Assembly (NCBI GenBank): GCA_000697475.1
Contig: JNEU01001062.1
Location: 1 to 64,000 of the forward strand
DNA from: Lichtheimia corymbifera B2541
Lineage: Eukaryota > Mucoromycota > Mucoromycetes > Mucorales > Lichtheimiaceae
DNA: 64,000 nucleotides
Reading direction: 5' to 3'
This document shows positions 23,874 through 36,419 of this stretch, in pieces (position 1 is the stretch's first letter; each line of letters begins with the position of its first letter). The notes under the pieces are model-generated. The model saw nothing but the letters and a program-made list of their open reading frames with translations. It was not told where the DNA came from and ran no database searches. A program made the position numbers and the translations under genes.

Positions 23874-24888
23874 ATGACTGAAATCAGTGAGTCAGACTTC
23901 TCATGTTCCATTGTCAATCGCGCTTCTGCTGACCAGGCAATAGAAAATATGACAGCGGCCGACCAAGACAACCAGAGCCAAGCAACTATGCAAGGCGACG
24001 TATCATCAACTCGTTGTCCAAACTACTTTTTCCTTGCTCCTAAAGATGATTTCATGGCGCACGCTGAACGTCTCGCCAAACGTGCTGAATGCCTTCTGCC
24101 GTATGAGCTTTCTACTGTGGAGAACGCATGTAGGTGTTACATTGGATGGCGTTTTAATGTCAACTGATATCAGCGGCATAATAATTGTAGGCTAAGGATT
24201 TGTGCTTGATGAGGACTGAGCATCTAATCGAGACCGTCAAAGGCATTTTCGAAAAGAAGAATCCCCATTTTGAACGATGGCGTAGGGGGGATTGGACGCT
24301 ATACAATTTGATACTCGTTGATCTTTGCCGCAGATTACAAGTCGTGGATATGAGATTTGAAAGGATGTACGAGCCACATGAAAAAGAAATCAAATGGCGA
24401 CAAGATGTCATAGAACCAGTGCGTTGGGTTGTCAATAGGTAAGCGTGTGGGAGCCATTGTGTGTGTTTTAAAGTAGTTTTATGCGACCTTTCCTGTATAG
24501 CATCCAAAGACAAGAACGACCGGCATTTGCAAAAACCGATGATGGCGAGTACTTTGATCTATTTGTGCCATTTGTCAAAGCGAAGCGAGAGCGCTTGATT
24601 TCTCTGGTCGAGGATTTTGGAGACGAGATAGCTTTCTTCACCGAATTTATCGACTTCAAGAAGATTGCCGATATGAAAAACTGCGAATACCGAACGTTTG
24701 TCAATGACCTTTCACTATGCAAGGAGCCTCTCATGGAGCGTATGGCCATGGTGCCCAACCACTTCAAGAACACCAATCCTGCAAGCCCTTTCAAGAAGCA
24801 TATGCTTTTAAACCCAACCAATATGGATGAAGCTATTTTCCAACCCAAGAGCCGCAACGGTGGTGGACCCTTTTTTGATGATAACTAG
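23874..24888 (+). CDS. Hypothetical protein
   Basis: I do not recognise this gene. Three exons are likely: 23874 to about 24125, 24191-24438 and 24501-24888, for about 295 residues. It is predicted soluble and mostly helical, with charged segments (FEKKNPHFERWRRGDWTLYN; EFIDFKKIADMKNCEYRTF). The first donor is uncertain. The strong-looking GTAGGT at 24130 gives a stop in every frame that fits downstream, whereas a GC donor (GCATGT at 24126) or a weak GTGGAG at 24117 keeps the frame open. Exon 2 to 3 joining is clear (AG|GTAAGC ... TAG|C). No signal peptide or membrane segment. cDNA would settle the N-terminal splice. Confidence 0.7.
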
Positions 24889-25832
24889 CTCTCAAAACAA
24901 CGACAAACAATATGTGATGAATAAATCCTTTTGATTGTGCATGGAACGAATGGTCTCTTGTGGGGTGCTGCATTGTGGCACAAAGTAGATGCTATAACCC
25001 TTAGCTTATATAGTATAGCCTAACACAGCTGGCAAACGCATCCACGCTAGTACAGTGATGCTAGGATGATAAGTTTATTACATGCAATGTCAGATTCCAA
25101 ATATGTGTATGTTATATCCTAATCAACAAGCCAAATAGCGGCAGGGTCGAATATTCTTTGCTGCTGTATTTACAAAGAAAAAAATGTTTGCGCGTGAGGT
25201 CACTTGATGTGAGCGATTTCTTTTTCCAGTGTTTGTTCAACCAACCAATTGCCAACTTCCCACTGTGTCTTAAAGCGCTCCAAGTTTAATTGGCCACGTG
25301 CGTGAACCAATCCGGGTCACAAGCATACAGGGGCACTGGGAATAGCATACCAGCCTATTATAGCTATGCAAAAGTGGCGGGAAGCTGATGCATGCAAAAA
25401 GAAAAAATTGCGCCTGCATGCGCCGTACTGCAGGTTATCGGGTCGAACTATTCAGCAAGGAAAGATCATTGGCATGAGGAACAACGTCATTAGGTAAGAC
25501 CCTTATTGAGGAAAAATCACCGCAAGACAACAAGTTAAACTCAGTAATGGGTAATCGAAAACCCCATCATTCCATATCGGAAACCGCCACCCCCGATCTG
25601 TAGAAACGCTCTTTTTTTTTCACTCTTTCTTTGTAGACCATATAAAAAGAACTCCTTTTCCAAGTTTGCTTGTTTATCCATTTCTTTGATTTTTACATAT
25701 ACCCATTCTTGAACACCCAATTTTTTTCTGCATACAATCATTTTGTTATATGCAACAACGCTGTTGATTCATTGTACGACGCCGCCATCACCATCATTAT
25801 CAACAACAGCAATACGGTTATAACGCATCTCA
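24889..25832. other. Intergenic region of 0.94 kb
   Basis: No supported gene. The right half carries a pyrimidine-rich leader (about 25608-25720) before the kinase start at 25833. I saw no tRNA or repeat. Confidence 0.45.
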
Positions 25833-27544
25833 ATGGCCGTCCACACCAGCAGTATGCCGCCACAGAGTCTTCCCGGTGACGGGAGTTGGTTGAATATCCA
25901 AGGTGTTTCTCGCACATTTTCACCTGATCCTCTTGACCATGGTGATGATGAATACGATGATACCACCTTACAACATGCACCTGAGCTTTCATCTTCGGCA
26001 TCTTCGGTGGGTGATACTCGTAGCAGCAGTACAAGCTCAACGGTTTCGCATATGACCAAAGTGCCACCTCAGCCTATAAAGAAGCATAGTCGACTTCACA
26101 ATATGCTCCATAACGCTAGTGGTCATATCCGTGCTGGCCTTCGTATGACACCTCTTTCAACATCGTCATCTGACCACGAGGAATCTGTAAAACCTCGAAG
26201 AGGTAGCACAGAAAGCGGTCATCAGCACCACGGCAACAGCTACAGTAGCTCTGTCAGTAGCACATGGAGCAAATTTTCGTCATCCTTCAAGAATAGTCAT
26301 AGCCATTCGGGATGCTCATCACCACCTCAAGTGCCTCGACTCGCTGAAAAGTATGGTGGTTATATCAAGCCAGATTCACAACGAACATTCAAGGGCATGG
26401 GAGCTACATCAAAAAAGAATATCGGGAGCGGGGCAACAGCCGTGATCCGTTTGGTGCGACATGATGGGCAGATCCTTGCGGTGAAAGAGTTCAAAAAGCG
26501 GGAAAAGAATGAATCTGAACGTGATTATGAAAAGCGTATGCGGAACGAGTATTGCATCAGCAAGACAGTTTCAGGCCATCCTCATGTTATCAATACCTTG
26601 GATCTCGTCAAAGACGAGCGCGATCGCTGGTGTACGGTTATGGAATATGTAAGTCTAAAATGAGCGCGTGGTGCGCGCGCCACCATTACTACCTGTGCGT
26701 GTGAAAACTAAAGCTTATCTACTTTTCCTTACTTTCCACTGTGGATTTTTTTTAGTGCTCCGGTGGTGATTTATTCAATTTATTGCAAGAACGGCCTTCC
26801 ATGACACCCATGGAACATGGCTGCTTATTCAAGCAGTTGTTATTAGGTCTTCAACATCTTCATCAACTTGGCATTGCTCATCGTGATATCAAGCCTGAGA
26901 ATCTGGTCCTGACGGAAGGTGGCACATTGCGGATATGTGATTTTGGCACTGCTGATATTATACAAACATGCTTTGAGTCAAGTCCAAGACCTTCCCACAA
27001 ATGGTGTGGCTCAGAACCCTTTTGGTCACCCGAGATGTGGTCTCTCAAGGATGAGAATGATACCTATGATGGTCGTGCTTTTGATGTCTGGAGCGCTGGT
27101 ATTACTTACATGTGCATGCGCACACATATGCTTCCTTTTCATGCATCTTTTTACACCGGCAAGCCTAATGGGAAGCCACCGGCTGGTGCGAAACCTGGAT
27201 CTCCTGCTGATGTCGCTGCACGGGCTTATGATGGTGGTGACAAGGAATATGCATTGTATTGCCAGCAGCGCCATGAAGAAGGTGGTGTGCATGCTTGTCA
27301 CTTGTTTAATGACCTGTCAGAACAAGAATGTGAATGCATTGGTGGCATGCTTGATCCAGATCCAACAAGACGTTTTACGGTTGATCAAGCTTTGGAAACC
27401 TCTTGGATGAAATCCATAGAAATGTGCAACGATGGTCAGCTGTCCAATGGTTGGCGACACTATCATTGCAGACGACCTTCCTCATCCCCATCATCTCCCG
27501 CTACAAAGAGCGGCGACAAAAAGATGAACCCTTTCAATTTCTAG
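25833..27544 (+). CDS. Serine/threonine protein kinase, HAL4/HAL5-like
   Basis: Predicted kinase of the fungal NPR/HAL family, whose yeast members control plasma-membrane nutrient and K+ transporters. Two exons (25833-26648, 26756-27544) give 534 residues. The first ~175 residues are serine-rich and disordered. The catalytic domain has a Gly-rich loop (IGSGATAVIRLV), the ATP-binding Lys in ILAVKEFKK, HRDIKPEN, DFGTAD, an activation-segment GSEPFWSPE (Ser in place of the usual Ala of APE) and DVWSAGITYMCM. An insert rich in Gly and Pro follows LPFHASF, typical of HAL4/5 kinases. Key catalytic residues are intact. The intron at 26649-26755 contains a GC-rich stretch (GTGCGCGCGC). Confidence 0.92.
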
Positions 27545-27865
27545 ACTCACATAGCATATGTATAATGTTTATCCCATTCCCTGTATCCATCATCATTCCT
27601 TAAAAATTGTACAATAGACCTTGCTTGTAAAATGAACCAACAATAACAATGATACAAACAAAAAAGCTTATTCCATGTGGTCTATGTTGGTCATGCATAG
27701 GGTTGCACATGAGAGTCGGGGGTGGTGGAGTTCATTGTTGTTATGGTGGTATCATGGGGTTGGATAATACAAGTTGAGCACACACAACACAAGGTCATCA
27801 TGGCATCATCGTCATGTTTCATTGTTCCATTCATTCACAAAGAATTCCCTTTCCAATGTCGTCAT
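27545..27865. other. Convergent intergenic region
   Basis: 321 bp between the stop codons of the kinase and mS34 genes; AT-rich, no gene seen. Confidence 0.45.
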
Positions 27866-28383
27866 TTATGCAAGTAATTTCCAATTGTATTTGAGTCCTC
27901 CTCTAATCTCTACAGGTTTGCCATTCTCCATAGTGCGACCTAGTGAATCATAAAAAGATCAATCAGCTATCCTTCTTCATAATCCAACCATGATCCGCCA
28001 CTCAACTTACCCTTGAGTACTTGTACACCCCATGCACGGCCATGCTTGAGACCCTGAAAGTTTCATCAGTGTGAGTGAGGAGAGGTTATATATATATAGC
28101 ATTCATCTTGTTATCTACTTACAGGCTTGAGATTGACTTTGGTGACTTCATAGTACGAGTCCTTAAGACCAGGGTTGTTGAGAACCTTTGTAGAGGCCTG
28201 AATTGAGAAGGTTGAGTGAGCATGGCAGCCATCGATCCATTGTTGACATTGACACCTTACCACACGACTACCGACACCATATTCGGGAAGCACACTGAGG
28301 ACTTGATAAAGGTTCTTTCCACCTTGAGTAAAGACAGAAGGCTTTTCTGTGAGTTGACTCAACACTTGGCGAGCGACGTTCAT
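27866..28383 (-). CDS. Mitochondrial small ribosomal subunit protein mS34
   Basis: Small protein matching the mS34 (MRP-S34) family of the mitochondrial small ribosomal subunit. Four exons (28261-28383, 28123-28197, 28011-28053, 27866-27939) encode 104 residues. Recognisable family features in order: L-x-x-L-P-x-Y/F-G-x-G-x-x-V (LSVLPEYGVGSRV), Y-x-V-T-K-V (YYEVTKVNLKP), then H-G-R-A-W-G-V-x-x-x-K-G (KHGRAWGVQVLKG) and a C-terminal W-K-L (KYNWKLLA). Human mS34 is about twice as long; the fungal form ends after the core domain. The basic amphipathic N-terminus (MNVARQVLSQL) could be part of the mitochondrial targeting signal. Confidence 0.85.
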
Positions 28384-28821
28384 GGCAAATGAGACTGGTG
28401 GACGGCAAAAGAGAGCAACAAAAAATTCTTGATACGAAAGCGGACAAGGTGCTTTGCGTCTCCAAGGCCGACCACTCTATTATACCATCATCTCCATGGT
28501 TGCTATGGTCGTCAATACCGATGCCCTCTATCTCTATGGTATCACTCCACTCATGATGTCTGTTTAAATAAATGCTATCTAGTGGATGATGCAATATGCT
28601 AGCTTTAGCCACATTTTATTAGTGTATTTCGATTATATAAGCTCTATACAAAGTCTATTCTCTTCTTTCATGAAAGGCAGTAATGACAACTAGGCTGCAC
28701 TACAAGACCATCATTATCATCCTCATCTGAGTATACGTATCACAAGCGAGGAGGGGAACAAAGCGAGAATGGGATCGAGTAGTGGGCGGCATATCCGTAC
28801 TCACTTTTTTTTCCACATCCT
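28384..28821. promoter_or_regulatory. Divergent promoter of mS34 and TMEM19 genes
   Basis: 438 bp between divergent starts. No gene seen. Confidence 0.45.
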
Positions 28822-30025
28822 ATGCCAAACTACCTTCTTGCCCTTGCTATTTCAATCGGGATAGTCTCACATGCACGAAAGAAAAAGTCATTATCACCAG
28901 ATGGAGCGGCAGGTGCATTCGTACTGGGCATGGCAACTTGCACGTCGACCTACGCGTACTTTACTTTGATCCTACTCGTTTTCTTTCTTGCAAGCTCGAA
29001 ATTGACCAAGGTAGCAAGCATACCATGTACGCCACGCCAAACTCTCATTCCTTTTCTGCTGATAGTTTAAGGCTGAACGCAAAAAGCTGCTCGAGTCTGA
29101 CTATGAACATGCCAGTGAAAGAACTCTTATCCAAGTTGTCTGCAATGGTTTGACGGGTGGTGTGCTTGCCGTGTTGTTCCAAGTCTATTGCGAACCCTAT
29201 TTTGCATGCTTTGATACATCAAGGATGGCTACTGTTCTTTTGTGGGCTTACATGGGGTAAGTGGATGGATCAAGAGGGTGTATTACTTTGGGGGTTGTGG
29301 TTGACGGCGAATTATTAGACATTATGCATGCTGTGCAGGGGATACGGTAAGACATGATAAAATCAGGTACAATTCGCGCGAGATATTGATCGCCGTCATG
29401 GATGTAGTGGGCAAGTGAATTGGGAATCCTCAACAAGAGCTGGCCAGTTTCCATCATCCACTTCAAGCAGGTACCACCTGGCACCAATGGCGGCGTATCA
29501 CCACTTGGATTACTTGCATCTTTGGCTGGTGGTGCAACAATTGGTTTCACTGGTGCTATTTCGATGACTCTCCAACAACAATGTCATGGTGTGGCATGGG
29601 ATTTTGTTATAGTTGGTGCATTGGCAGGATTGGGAGGATCATTGGTAAGTGGTGTGCATATATATATATATATATGGATGGCAACGTGTCCAGGTTCTTT
29701 TTGGGATTGATCCCCCGTTCTCATTCTTTTGTGATTCAAAAAATAGGTTGACTCGGTGTTGGGTGCCACAGTTCAAAAGACATTGTACTCCAAGAAACGA
29801 AGAATGGTGGTAGCAGAAGGCGAAGACAAGGATGCTGTTGCCATTGGCAGTGGCTGGGATATTTTGGACAACCATCAGGTGAGTAGTGAGTTCGAGAACA
29901 TTATGGAAGGCATCACAGCACTTTTTTTTTCCCTCTCCGTCTCATTCATATCATTCTAGGTCAACCTGGCATCATCTCTCATCACATCTTTTATGTGCGG
30001 TGCAGCAGCTTATTGGCTATATTAG
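28822..30025 (+). CDS. TMEM19 / DUF92 family membrane protein
   Basis: Integral membrane protein of the TMEM19/DUF92 family, which includes the plant PGR/VTE6 proteins (phytyl-phosphate kinase activity reported for VTE6); the fungal function is not established. Six exons (28822-29010, 29066-29256, 29319-29346, 29408-29644, 29747-29878, 29960-30025) give 280 residues. Family landmarks: SPDGAAGAFVLG near the N-terminus, S-K-x-T-K (SSKLTKFKAERK), C-x-A-G-D-T-W-A-S-E (CCAGDTWASELG), P-x-G-T-N-G-G-V-S (PPGTNGGVSPLG), GSLVDSVLGA and a final DNHQVNL. Five or six hydrophobic segments. Exon 3 is only 28 nt but supplies the AGDT core. Confidence 0.92.
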
Positions 30026-31043
30026 AACCATATCCTCATCATCCTTGCATACAATACAAGCTACGCATCTACAAAAGAGTATATACACATGAAGGTGGTC
30101 GGAATGAATGGTGGGGTGCACAAGCCAAGTACAACCCATGAGGAGGAATCACGTTGAAATATGTTATCCCATCTGGATGAGCCCCTTAAAAATATAGACG
30201 GTGGTCAATGTATGAACAAGGAGAGAAGGATTGAGAGAGAGAGAGAGAGTTGTCTGAGACAGATTATCGGGCAAGGTGGAAAAGGACTAAAAAAAAAAGC
30301 TTGTTATGGTAGGTTGAGGGTATAGCAACGCATATCCCTGTGAGATAAGGGGGTTAAGAAATCATCATATCGTACATCTGGCATGAAAATGCATGAATGA
30401 ATCAAGGACGTATTGGGTAGTCAAAGTTGGGGATGGGAGAGGAAGGAAGGATAATATAGCACAATTTTGCCTATGAAAAAAAGACCAAGCTCACAGCAAC
30501 AACAAACATTACAACTTCAGACACGCTCTTTGAACCCCCGGCACCTTACTTAGGCTTACGTCATGGCCAATCAGATCTATGGGCGTGTGTGGACTCACAG
30601 TTTTGCTCTCCCCCACCTCTTTTTTTTCGTCGTGTTGGTCGAGTGCCCTTTTTTCTTACTCTTTCTTCGCCTCTCTCTCTCTTTTTTTTTTCTTCGGTAT
30701 GTAAGCGCGGGAGTTCCATAAAAGGTTCAATGACCGATTTGACTTTTTTGACACTGACTCCTCACTTGAAGCTTTATACAAGTCTACAACCAAACCCATA
30801 AAACAACCGAAGGGAACTTAAACGGTAAGTCAACTTGCACCTTTTCGTGGAAGATATTCCTTCTTGGCGTCGTGACTATCTCCCCCAACCCAATCATTTT
30901 ATCCTTCTTCCTTTCCCAACCCATACAGCTTACACCTTCTCTCTCCCCAGTATCCATTGTACACATTCACACACTCCACTTCTGAAACTGACTATATTGA
31001 CACACATACGTCTTCCCATAAAAATTACCCGTTTCTGCCCACC
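30026..31043. other. Intergenic region and leader of the BET gene
   Basis: Contains a (GA)n run at about 30234-30250, a strong pyrimidine-rich tract at 30596-30690 and another near 30890-31040 that is probably the 5' leader. No gene is supported. Confidence 0.5.
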
Positions 31044-33613
31044 ATGAATATTTTCTCACCCAAAACCAACATTGCAGAACAACCCACAACAACGATCGCT
31101 TCAACTATACTATATTCGCCCCATTCAATGGCAAACGAGATCGATCAACAACATCCCGCACCCGATCAACCCACGATCATGGATAACGAGTAAGCGTGTG
31201 TGGGTGGGAAAAAAGAAAGTTGAGAGAAAAACGCGTGTATTATGTATTGTGGTCGTGTGTGAGAATCAAAAGTGGGCTACACGCGTTTTTGGTGGGGGTG
31301 TTGCATATATCTTTAGGGTGAACATGAGGATGTGTGTGTGATTGACATTTGTCTATGATGCATTACATTAGACAAGAAAAGATAAGCGAAGAAACCATGG
31401 ATACCTCGAGTCCCAAACGACCAAAGCTGGAACACACAATGGGTGAAACATCATCAGCATCAGCTACAACAACAACACCGACAACGACCGCGACACCACC
31501 CATCCATGATCAACAACAACAACAACAACAGCAACCTCCTATCGCGTCATCTTCAAGTCCAGTCAATGTAAAAAACGGCTTCCCTTCCAATTCCTCAGCT
31601 GCCGCTAGTCCTGCTGCCAGTAATACTGAACCTACCACTCCATCTTCACCACACACCTCAAAAATCAGTAAAAAGGTATGGTAGTATAGGGTACAAGGGG
31701 GCGTTGGAAATGGCATGGGAATAACGCTTTTTTATAGTCAAGGACTGCTTCACCTACACCATCCATACCATCCAGTCGCCGCACCAACATGACGCGAGAT
31801 CAGATAAAATACAGCACAGCCATCATGCGCAACTTGAAAAAGCACAGAGACGCTACACCCTTCCTTAATCCCGTCGACTATGTCAAATTGAATGTGCCTG
31901 ATTATCCCAAAGTCATCAAACACCCAATGGATCTCAACACAGTCGATCGTAAATTATCCAGTGGAGAATACGAGAACGTGGAGGATTTCATTGCCGATGT
32001 GCGACTCGTCTTTAGCAATTGTTACAAGTTTAATGGTCCTGAAGCAATGATATCCATGCTTTGTCAGAATGTGGAATCAGCTTTTGAAAAGAGTCTGCGA
32101 CAAATGCCATTATCAAGAGAGGTAATGTATGAAAAAAGAAATGTGGGAAAAAGATGGAGGAAATTGACTGTGGATAATATATAGCCATTGTCACCACGTC
32201 CTAGCCCAATGTCTGAAAAAGATGATCATCCAAGGAAGAAGAGTGTGGGTGGCGGTCGATCACGGTCACCAACACAAAGTCTGAGACGTATTTCTGAAGA
32301 TGGTCGGCCTAAACGCGAGATTCATCCACCCCCATCCAAAGACTACCCTGAACCTATGACCAAACGACGCAATCCACGCAAAAACGACGCACAAATGAAG
32401 TTCTGTGGACAAGTGCTACGGGAGCTTCGCAAGTCAAAATATAGAAACATCAATTATCCATTCCTTGCACCTGTGGACGTCGTTGCTCTCAACATTCCTG
32501 ATTACCCTTCCATTGTGAAGCACCCCATGGATTTGTCAACTATTGAACGAAAGCTGAATGAAGGCGATTATCAGAACGCTGATGATTTTGAGACTGATAT
32601 GCGACTCATGTTCAACAACTGCTACTTGTATAATCCACCAGTGACTCCAGTCCACAAGATGGGTCAGGAATTGGAAAAGGTGTTTGATGAGAAATGGAAG
32701 CAAAAGCCCCAGCCACCACCACCAGAGCCCGAACGTATGGAGGATATTGAAGAGTTTTATGAGGAGGTTGAATCTGAAGAAGATGGTAAGTATTGATATA
32801 TGAAAGCATATGCACAAGGAATGGGAGTATTGATATCTCTTGAATAGACCGGGATCACAAAATTGCTGAATTGGAACGACATCTTGCTAGCATCACACAA
32901 CAAATCTCATCCTTAAAGTCAAACAAAAAAAGGAAGACGGATCGAACAGCCAGTAAAGGTCGAGGCGCTCGTGGCGGTGCTGCTGCAAACAAAGAGCGAA
33001 AGGCACCAAGTGAAAAACGGCGACGAGTCACCAAACAAAAGGAGGAGCTGCCAGAATTCACTTTTGAACAAAAGAAGGATCTCAGTGAGCGTATCAACAG
33101 CTTGACGGGTGATCGGCTTAACACTGTGGTCAACATTATCCAAAGCTCTATGCCTAATTTGGATGGGGTAAGTGGATTGGGATGGAATAGAATGGGATAT
33201 CATTTTTGGAAACGTGTATGTTGATCTTTTTATCCTCCATCATAGCAAGGGCAAGAGGAAATCGTACTCGACATTGATTCATTGGATCGGCAAACATTAC
33301 ACCGCTTGCATGAATTTGTCACTGGCAAAAGTTTGATACCAAAGAAGCAATCAACATCCAAGAGGGCAAGGTTACACTACAATGAGCAAGAATCCAACCG
33401 TCAAATCAAGGAACTGGAAAAGACATTGCAGAAATTCAAAAACTCTGAGGAGACTGACTATTATGATGGTAATTTGAATGAGAGACACAACGCATTCATG
33501 GTATATTAAACATGTCGTTAATAGCCCGGGGAGCTCAAAACTCATCAAGTGAAAGCGATTCTGAAAGTTCTTCTGGATCAGATTCGGATGACTCTGGAAG
33601 CAGCTCAGATTAG
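31044..33613 (+). CDS. BET-family double bromodomain protein (BRD4/Bdf1-like)
   Basis: Acetyl-lysine reader that would bind acetylated histones and help general transcription. Seven exons (31044-31189, 31372-31675, 31738-32121, 32185-32785, 32848-33167, 33246-33468, 33525-33613) encode 688 residues. Bromodomain 1 about 185-280 ([20 protein letters not shown], then YKFNGPEA) and bromodomain 2 about 350-450 ([16 protein letters not shown], then [15 protein letters not shown]); both carry the acetyl-binding Asn (in KFNG and LYNP). The ET domain follows ([20 protein letters not shown] ... [19 protein letters not shown]). A basic KKRKTDR patch, a coiled coil and an acidic Ser-rich tail complete the layout. 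A polyglutamine run lies near 31512-31540. Confidence 0.96.
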
Positions 33614-33878
33614 ACCTTTGCATATTTCCCATTATCTGATCTGCTATTGGCAATCTTTTCCCGTCCCCCTCTCCCCTTCATGTCATATTAGTTTGTTACC
33701 CCACTCCAGCAATCTGCTCGAATTGAAAGAAAAAAACTCACGCACATTCACACTCACACACATGCAACCCAACACCTAACGAGACTGTTGATCGAATCTA
33801 CGTGTATATTTTGGTAACAATGATGGATGATATACTTCATCTCTTGTCCATAGTAATATTATTCAAGTGATGTGTAAA

Positions 33879-35077
33879 CTAAAAGGTCTCATCATCGTAT
33901 TCATCATGGTGACCACCGGGTATGTCGTCCTCTGGGGGTACTTCAAAGCCCTCCTAATTAAAAATAGAACACCAGTGTCAGTGATCGGAAATGGGTTCCG
34001 TATCCAAACAATGAAACAACCTACCTCAGTGCTGTAAAGAATCGTTTGAATATCCTTCATAATCGGCAACTCGACATGCTCCTCAGGGTGCTGTTCAGCA
34101 GCATCGAGCTCTTCTTGTACAAGAATCTCAATATCTCGCAGCTTGCCAAAATAAAAGTCCCGTTCCTTTTCAAGGCCATCCACAGTCATCTTGAGTTCAG
34201 AGATCTGCTTGTTAAGCTCGATAATAACGGATTGGGAGTGGTTGTCCATGGCACCAGCACTTGCACTGTTGGCAGATACACGTCCTGTAGTACGACTTGT
34301 GCTACGAACTATTCGAAAATACAAAGAAAAAATCCATACATGTTAATAACCCATGTGTACAAAACATCCAGGTACATTTTTTACCTCCTCCAGCAGCAGC
34401 AGCCGTCCGTCGCACACCAGCAGATGCACCAGTAGCACGCATACCACCAGCTGATCGAGCGCCACCACCACCCTTACGGCGACCAATAGCATCATAAGCA
34501 CCACCAGCAAAGTTTTGATCCCAATAACGCTTGATCCATTGCATGAATTCGAGATTGTCTTGGAACTTGCACTTCATCAACTTGTCTACAGGTACAACCT
34601 AATGATGCCCATCAACACATGTACTTGCCACCTTTGCACATCAGTATAAATAGCGTACCTTGTCGATCCTAATAAAACAACAGAAATGGTATATGAGTAC
34701 CTGTATGTATTTATAGACCCCACACGCACGCTACTTACTTGTGCTTGTTGAACGTATGTTGAAGCACCTTGTAGTTGCCGACGTATTCGTATTCGTGTTT
34801 GGTATCAAACTTGACCTTGCTCATATGCACATCGCCTGTCAATTGCCATTGCATGTCGGTACAAGTGCTACAGTCGAGTTGTTTTGTTTTCATTTACCAT
34901 AGATGGAGTCCATAATCTGACAATAGGCGCCACCTAAGTTTTCCCAGCTCGTGAATGAGTAACATGTCAAAGTGGATGAGAGACCAACTTACCGGTGCCG
35001 GCCTGTTCAACCTTGGTGTAGTTCAATTGCAAGAGGTCATTCAACCAAGCAAGCAACTCAGTCCTTGATTCACCCAT
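33879..35077 (-). CDS. EB1/Bim1/Mal3 microtubule plus-end-binding protein
   Basis: Tracks growing microtubule ends and recruits partners. Seven exons (34993-35077, 34898-34933, 34739-34835, 34659-34668, 34385-34598, 34025-34308, 33879-33953) encode 266 residues. Calponin-homology domain 1-115 (MGESRTELLAWLNDLL, GAYCQIMDSIY, MSKVKFDTKHEYEYV, FMQWIKRYWD). A Gly/Arg/Ala-rich linker and an EB-homology coiled coil follow (about 185-245, ISELKMTVDGLEKERDFYFG with the family F-Y-F). The acidic end is EYDDETF, in place of the usual EEY/F. Exon 4 is a 10-nt microexon (supplies K-I-D-K in part) without which the frame is lost. Confidence 0.95.
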
Positions 35078-36260
35078 TGTTCGAAAGCGGGATAAACACT
35101 CGTAAAAAAAGAGAGAGAAGGAAAATGAAATCGAACCCCTCCCGTCCTCCTCTCTATCTCTTTTGAGTGACGTTCCACGTGATGTGTATAGGTCCTGATC
35201 CCCTTCACCTTGAAAAGATGTCATCCCACCTGCCTAACCCCTAATCCTTTATTACCTTACTTTACCTTTGCATTCATGAATCCCCATTTGTATTATTACT
35301 GCTCGTATTATATTAAAGATGATGCCGTTGCTGCATGTTTAGAAAATCAATGGAATCATGTTGGGTGAAACCGGGAAAGCATAATGCATATTTGAAACAA
35401 ATGACCGCATGCTTTTACCCATTTCCGAAATCACACATAGCAAAGTGACATAAATCGATCAACTTGGGTATCATTATGCTAGCATGCTTAAAGTTGACCT
35501 GTTAAGAATCACGATACATGCCTCAGCAGGCAACGGAGACCACATTCACCTGCCATTATGGTTGTCGTAGACAAGTGCGATAACCAACAAATGCATGGTT
35601 TTTAGAGTCAACAGGCCCAACTTCCTCAAGGCGACGATCCACGATAGTAGCCATCACTCATGCCTAAAGGCGTCTATGCTTTGCGTAATGCATATGTCGA
35701 GCTTAAAGTAAGGTCGATCCTGCAGGTTACAAGCATGCATTTAGAACGCTGTAAGAACTCTGCTTGTGGGATAAGGACATCTACTACATCCACGCCACAC
35801 CACATGCTTTCGTATAGAAGATCCATGTTGGGACCATTGATAGCATATTGTTATAGACCAGTGGGCTATCACCCAAGGTATATATTTACAATGCAGAGGA
35901 GCACACTGTGAGCTACATATATCTAATATCCAAGAAGCAAGGTATACGCAGTTATCATCAGCAAGCCAATACAACTATTAGGACTTGATATTGGGTGTTG
36001 AAGATGCTCACATTCGTGTGACATGTAAGGTTAACGATAAATTTCATGTGATGTTGTCAGTGACATGCGAGAGCTAATCGCCCAAGAATATCAACTTTGT
36101 ATAAAACAACAATGAGACCCTGCCATCCATCAACCACGCAATATTGTTGCAGGTCCAAACAAAAATAATGATTTGTGAATGATTCTATGACGAATGCAGT
36201 TTATGATATTGTTGATGATATTCTGATGGAGCACTGATGAAATTAGGTGATCAGTGTAGC
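35078..36260. other. Gene-poor region of 1.2 kb
   Basis: No supported gene. It includes the EB1 promoter (right of 35077) and a stretch with many stop codons on both strands. No repeats related to the ends were seen. Confidence 0.45.
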
Positions 36261-36419
36261 TTATTTGCTTCTAGCTCTCATCTTTTTTCTCTTGGCCTTG
36301 AGACGTCTTTGGCGTTTCTTGTGCCACTTTCCTCTCACTAAGGGTGCAAGATAATGTTGGATAAGCTGTTTGTAACACGGCGACAATGGATGGATGGATG
36401 GATGGATGGATCACTCACT
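36261..36419 (-). CDS. 60S ribosomal protein eL41 (25 residues, split start codon)
   Basis: Smallest ribosomal protein, a basic 25-residue helix at the subunit interface. On the minus strand the second coding exon (36261-36337) reads R-G-K-W-H-K-K-R-Q-R-R-L-K-A-K-R, then K-K-M-R-A-R-S-K and TAA, the family sequence pattern. The exon begins TG after a TAG acceptor (36338-36340). Upstream, the only well-placed donor (GTGAGT at 36413-36418) follows an exon ending in A at 36419, so the ATG is assembled as A|TG across an 81-nt intron. The intron contains a (GGAT)n run. The total of 78 coding nt gives exactly 25 residues, the family length. A standard ORF threshold would miss this gene. Ribosomal genes commonly carry such early introns. 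Confidence 0.88.
36387..36410. repeat. (GGAT)n microsatellite in the eL41 intron
   Basis: About six tandem copies of TGGA/GGAT on the plus strand within the first intron of the eL41 gene. Confidence 0.8.
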
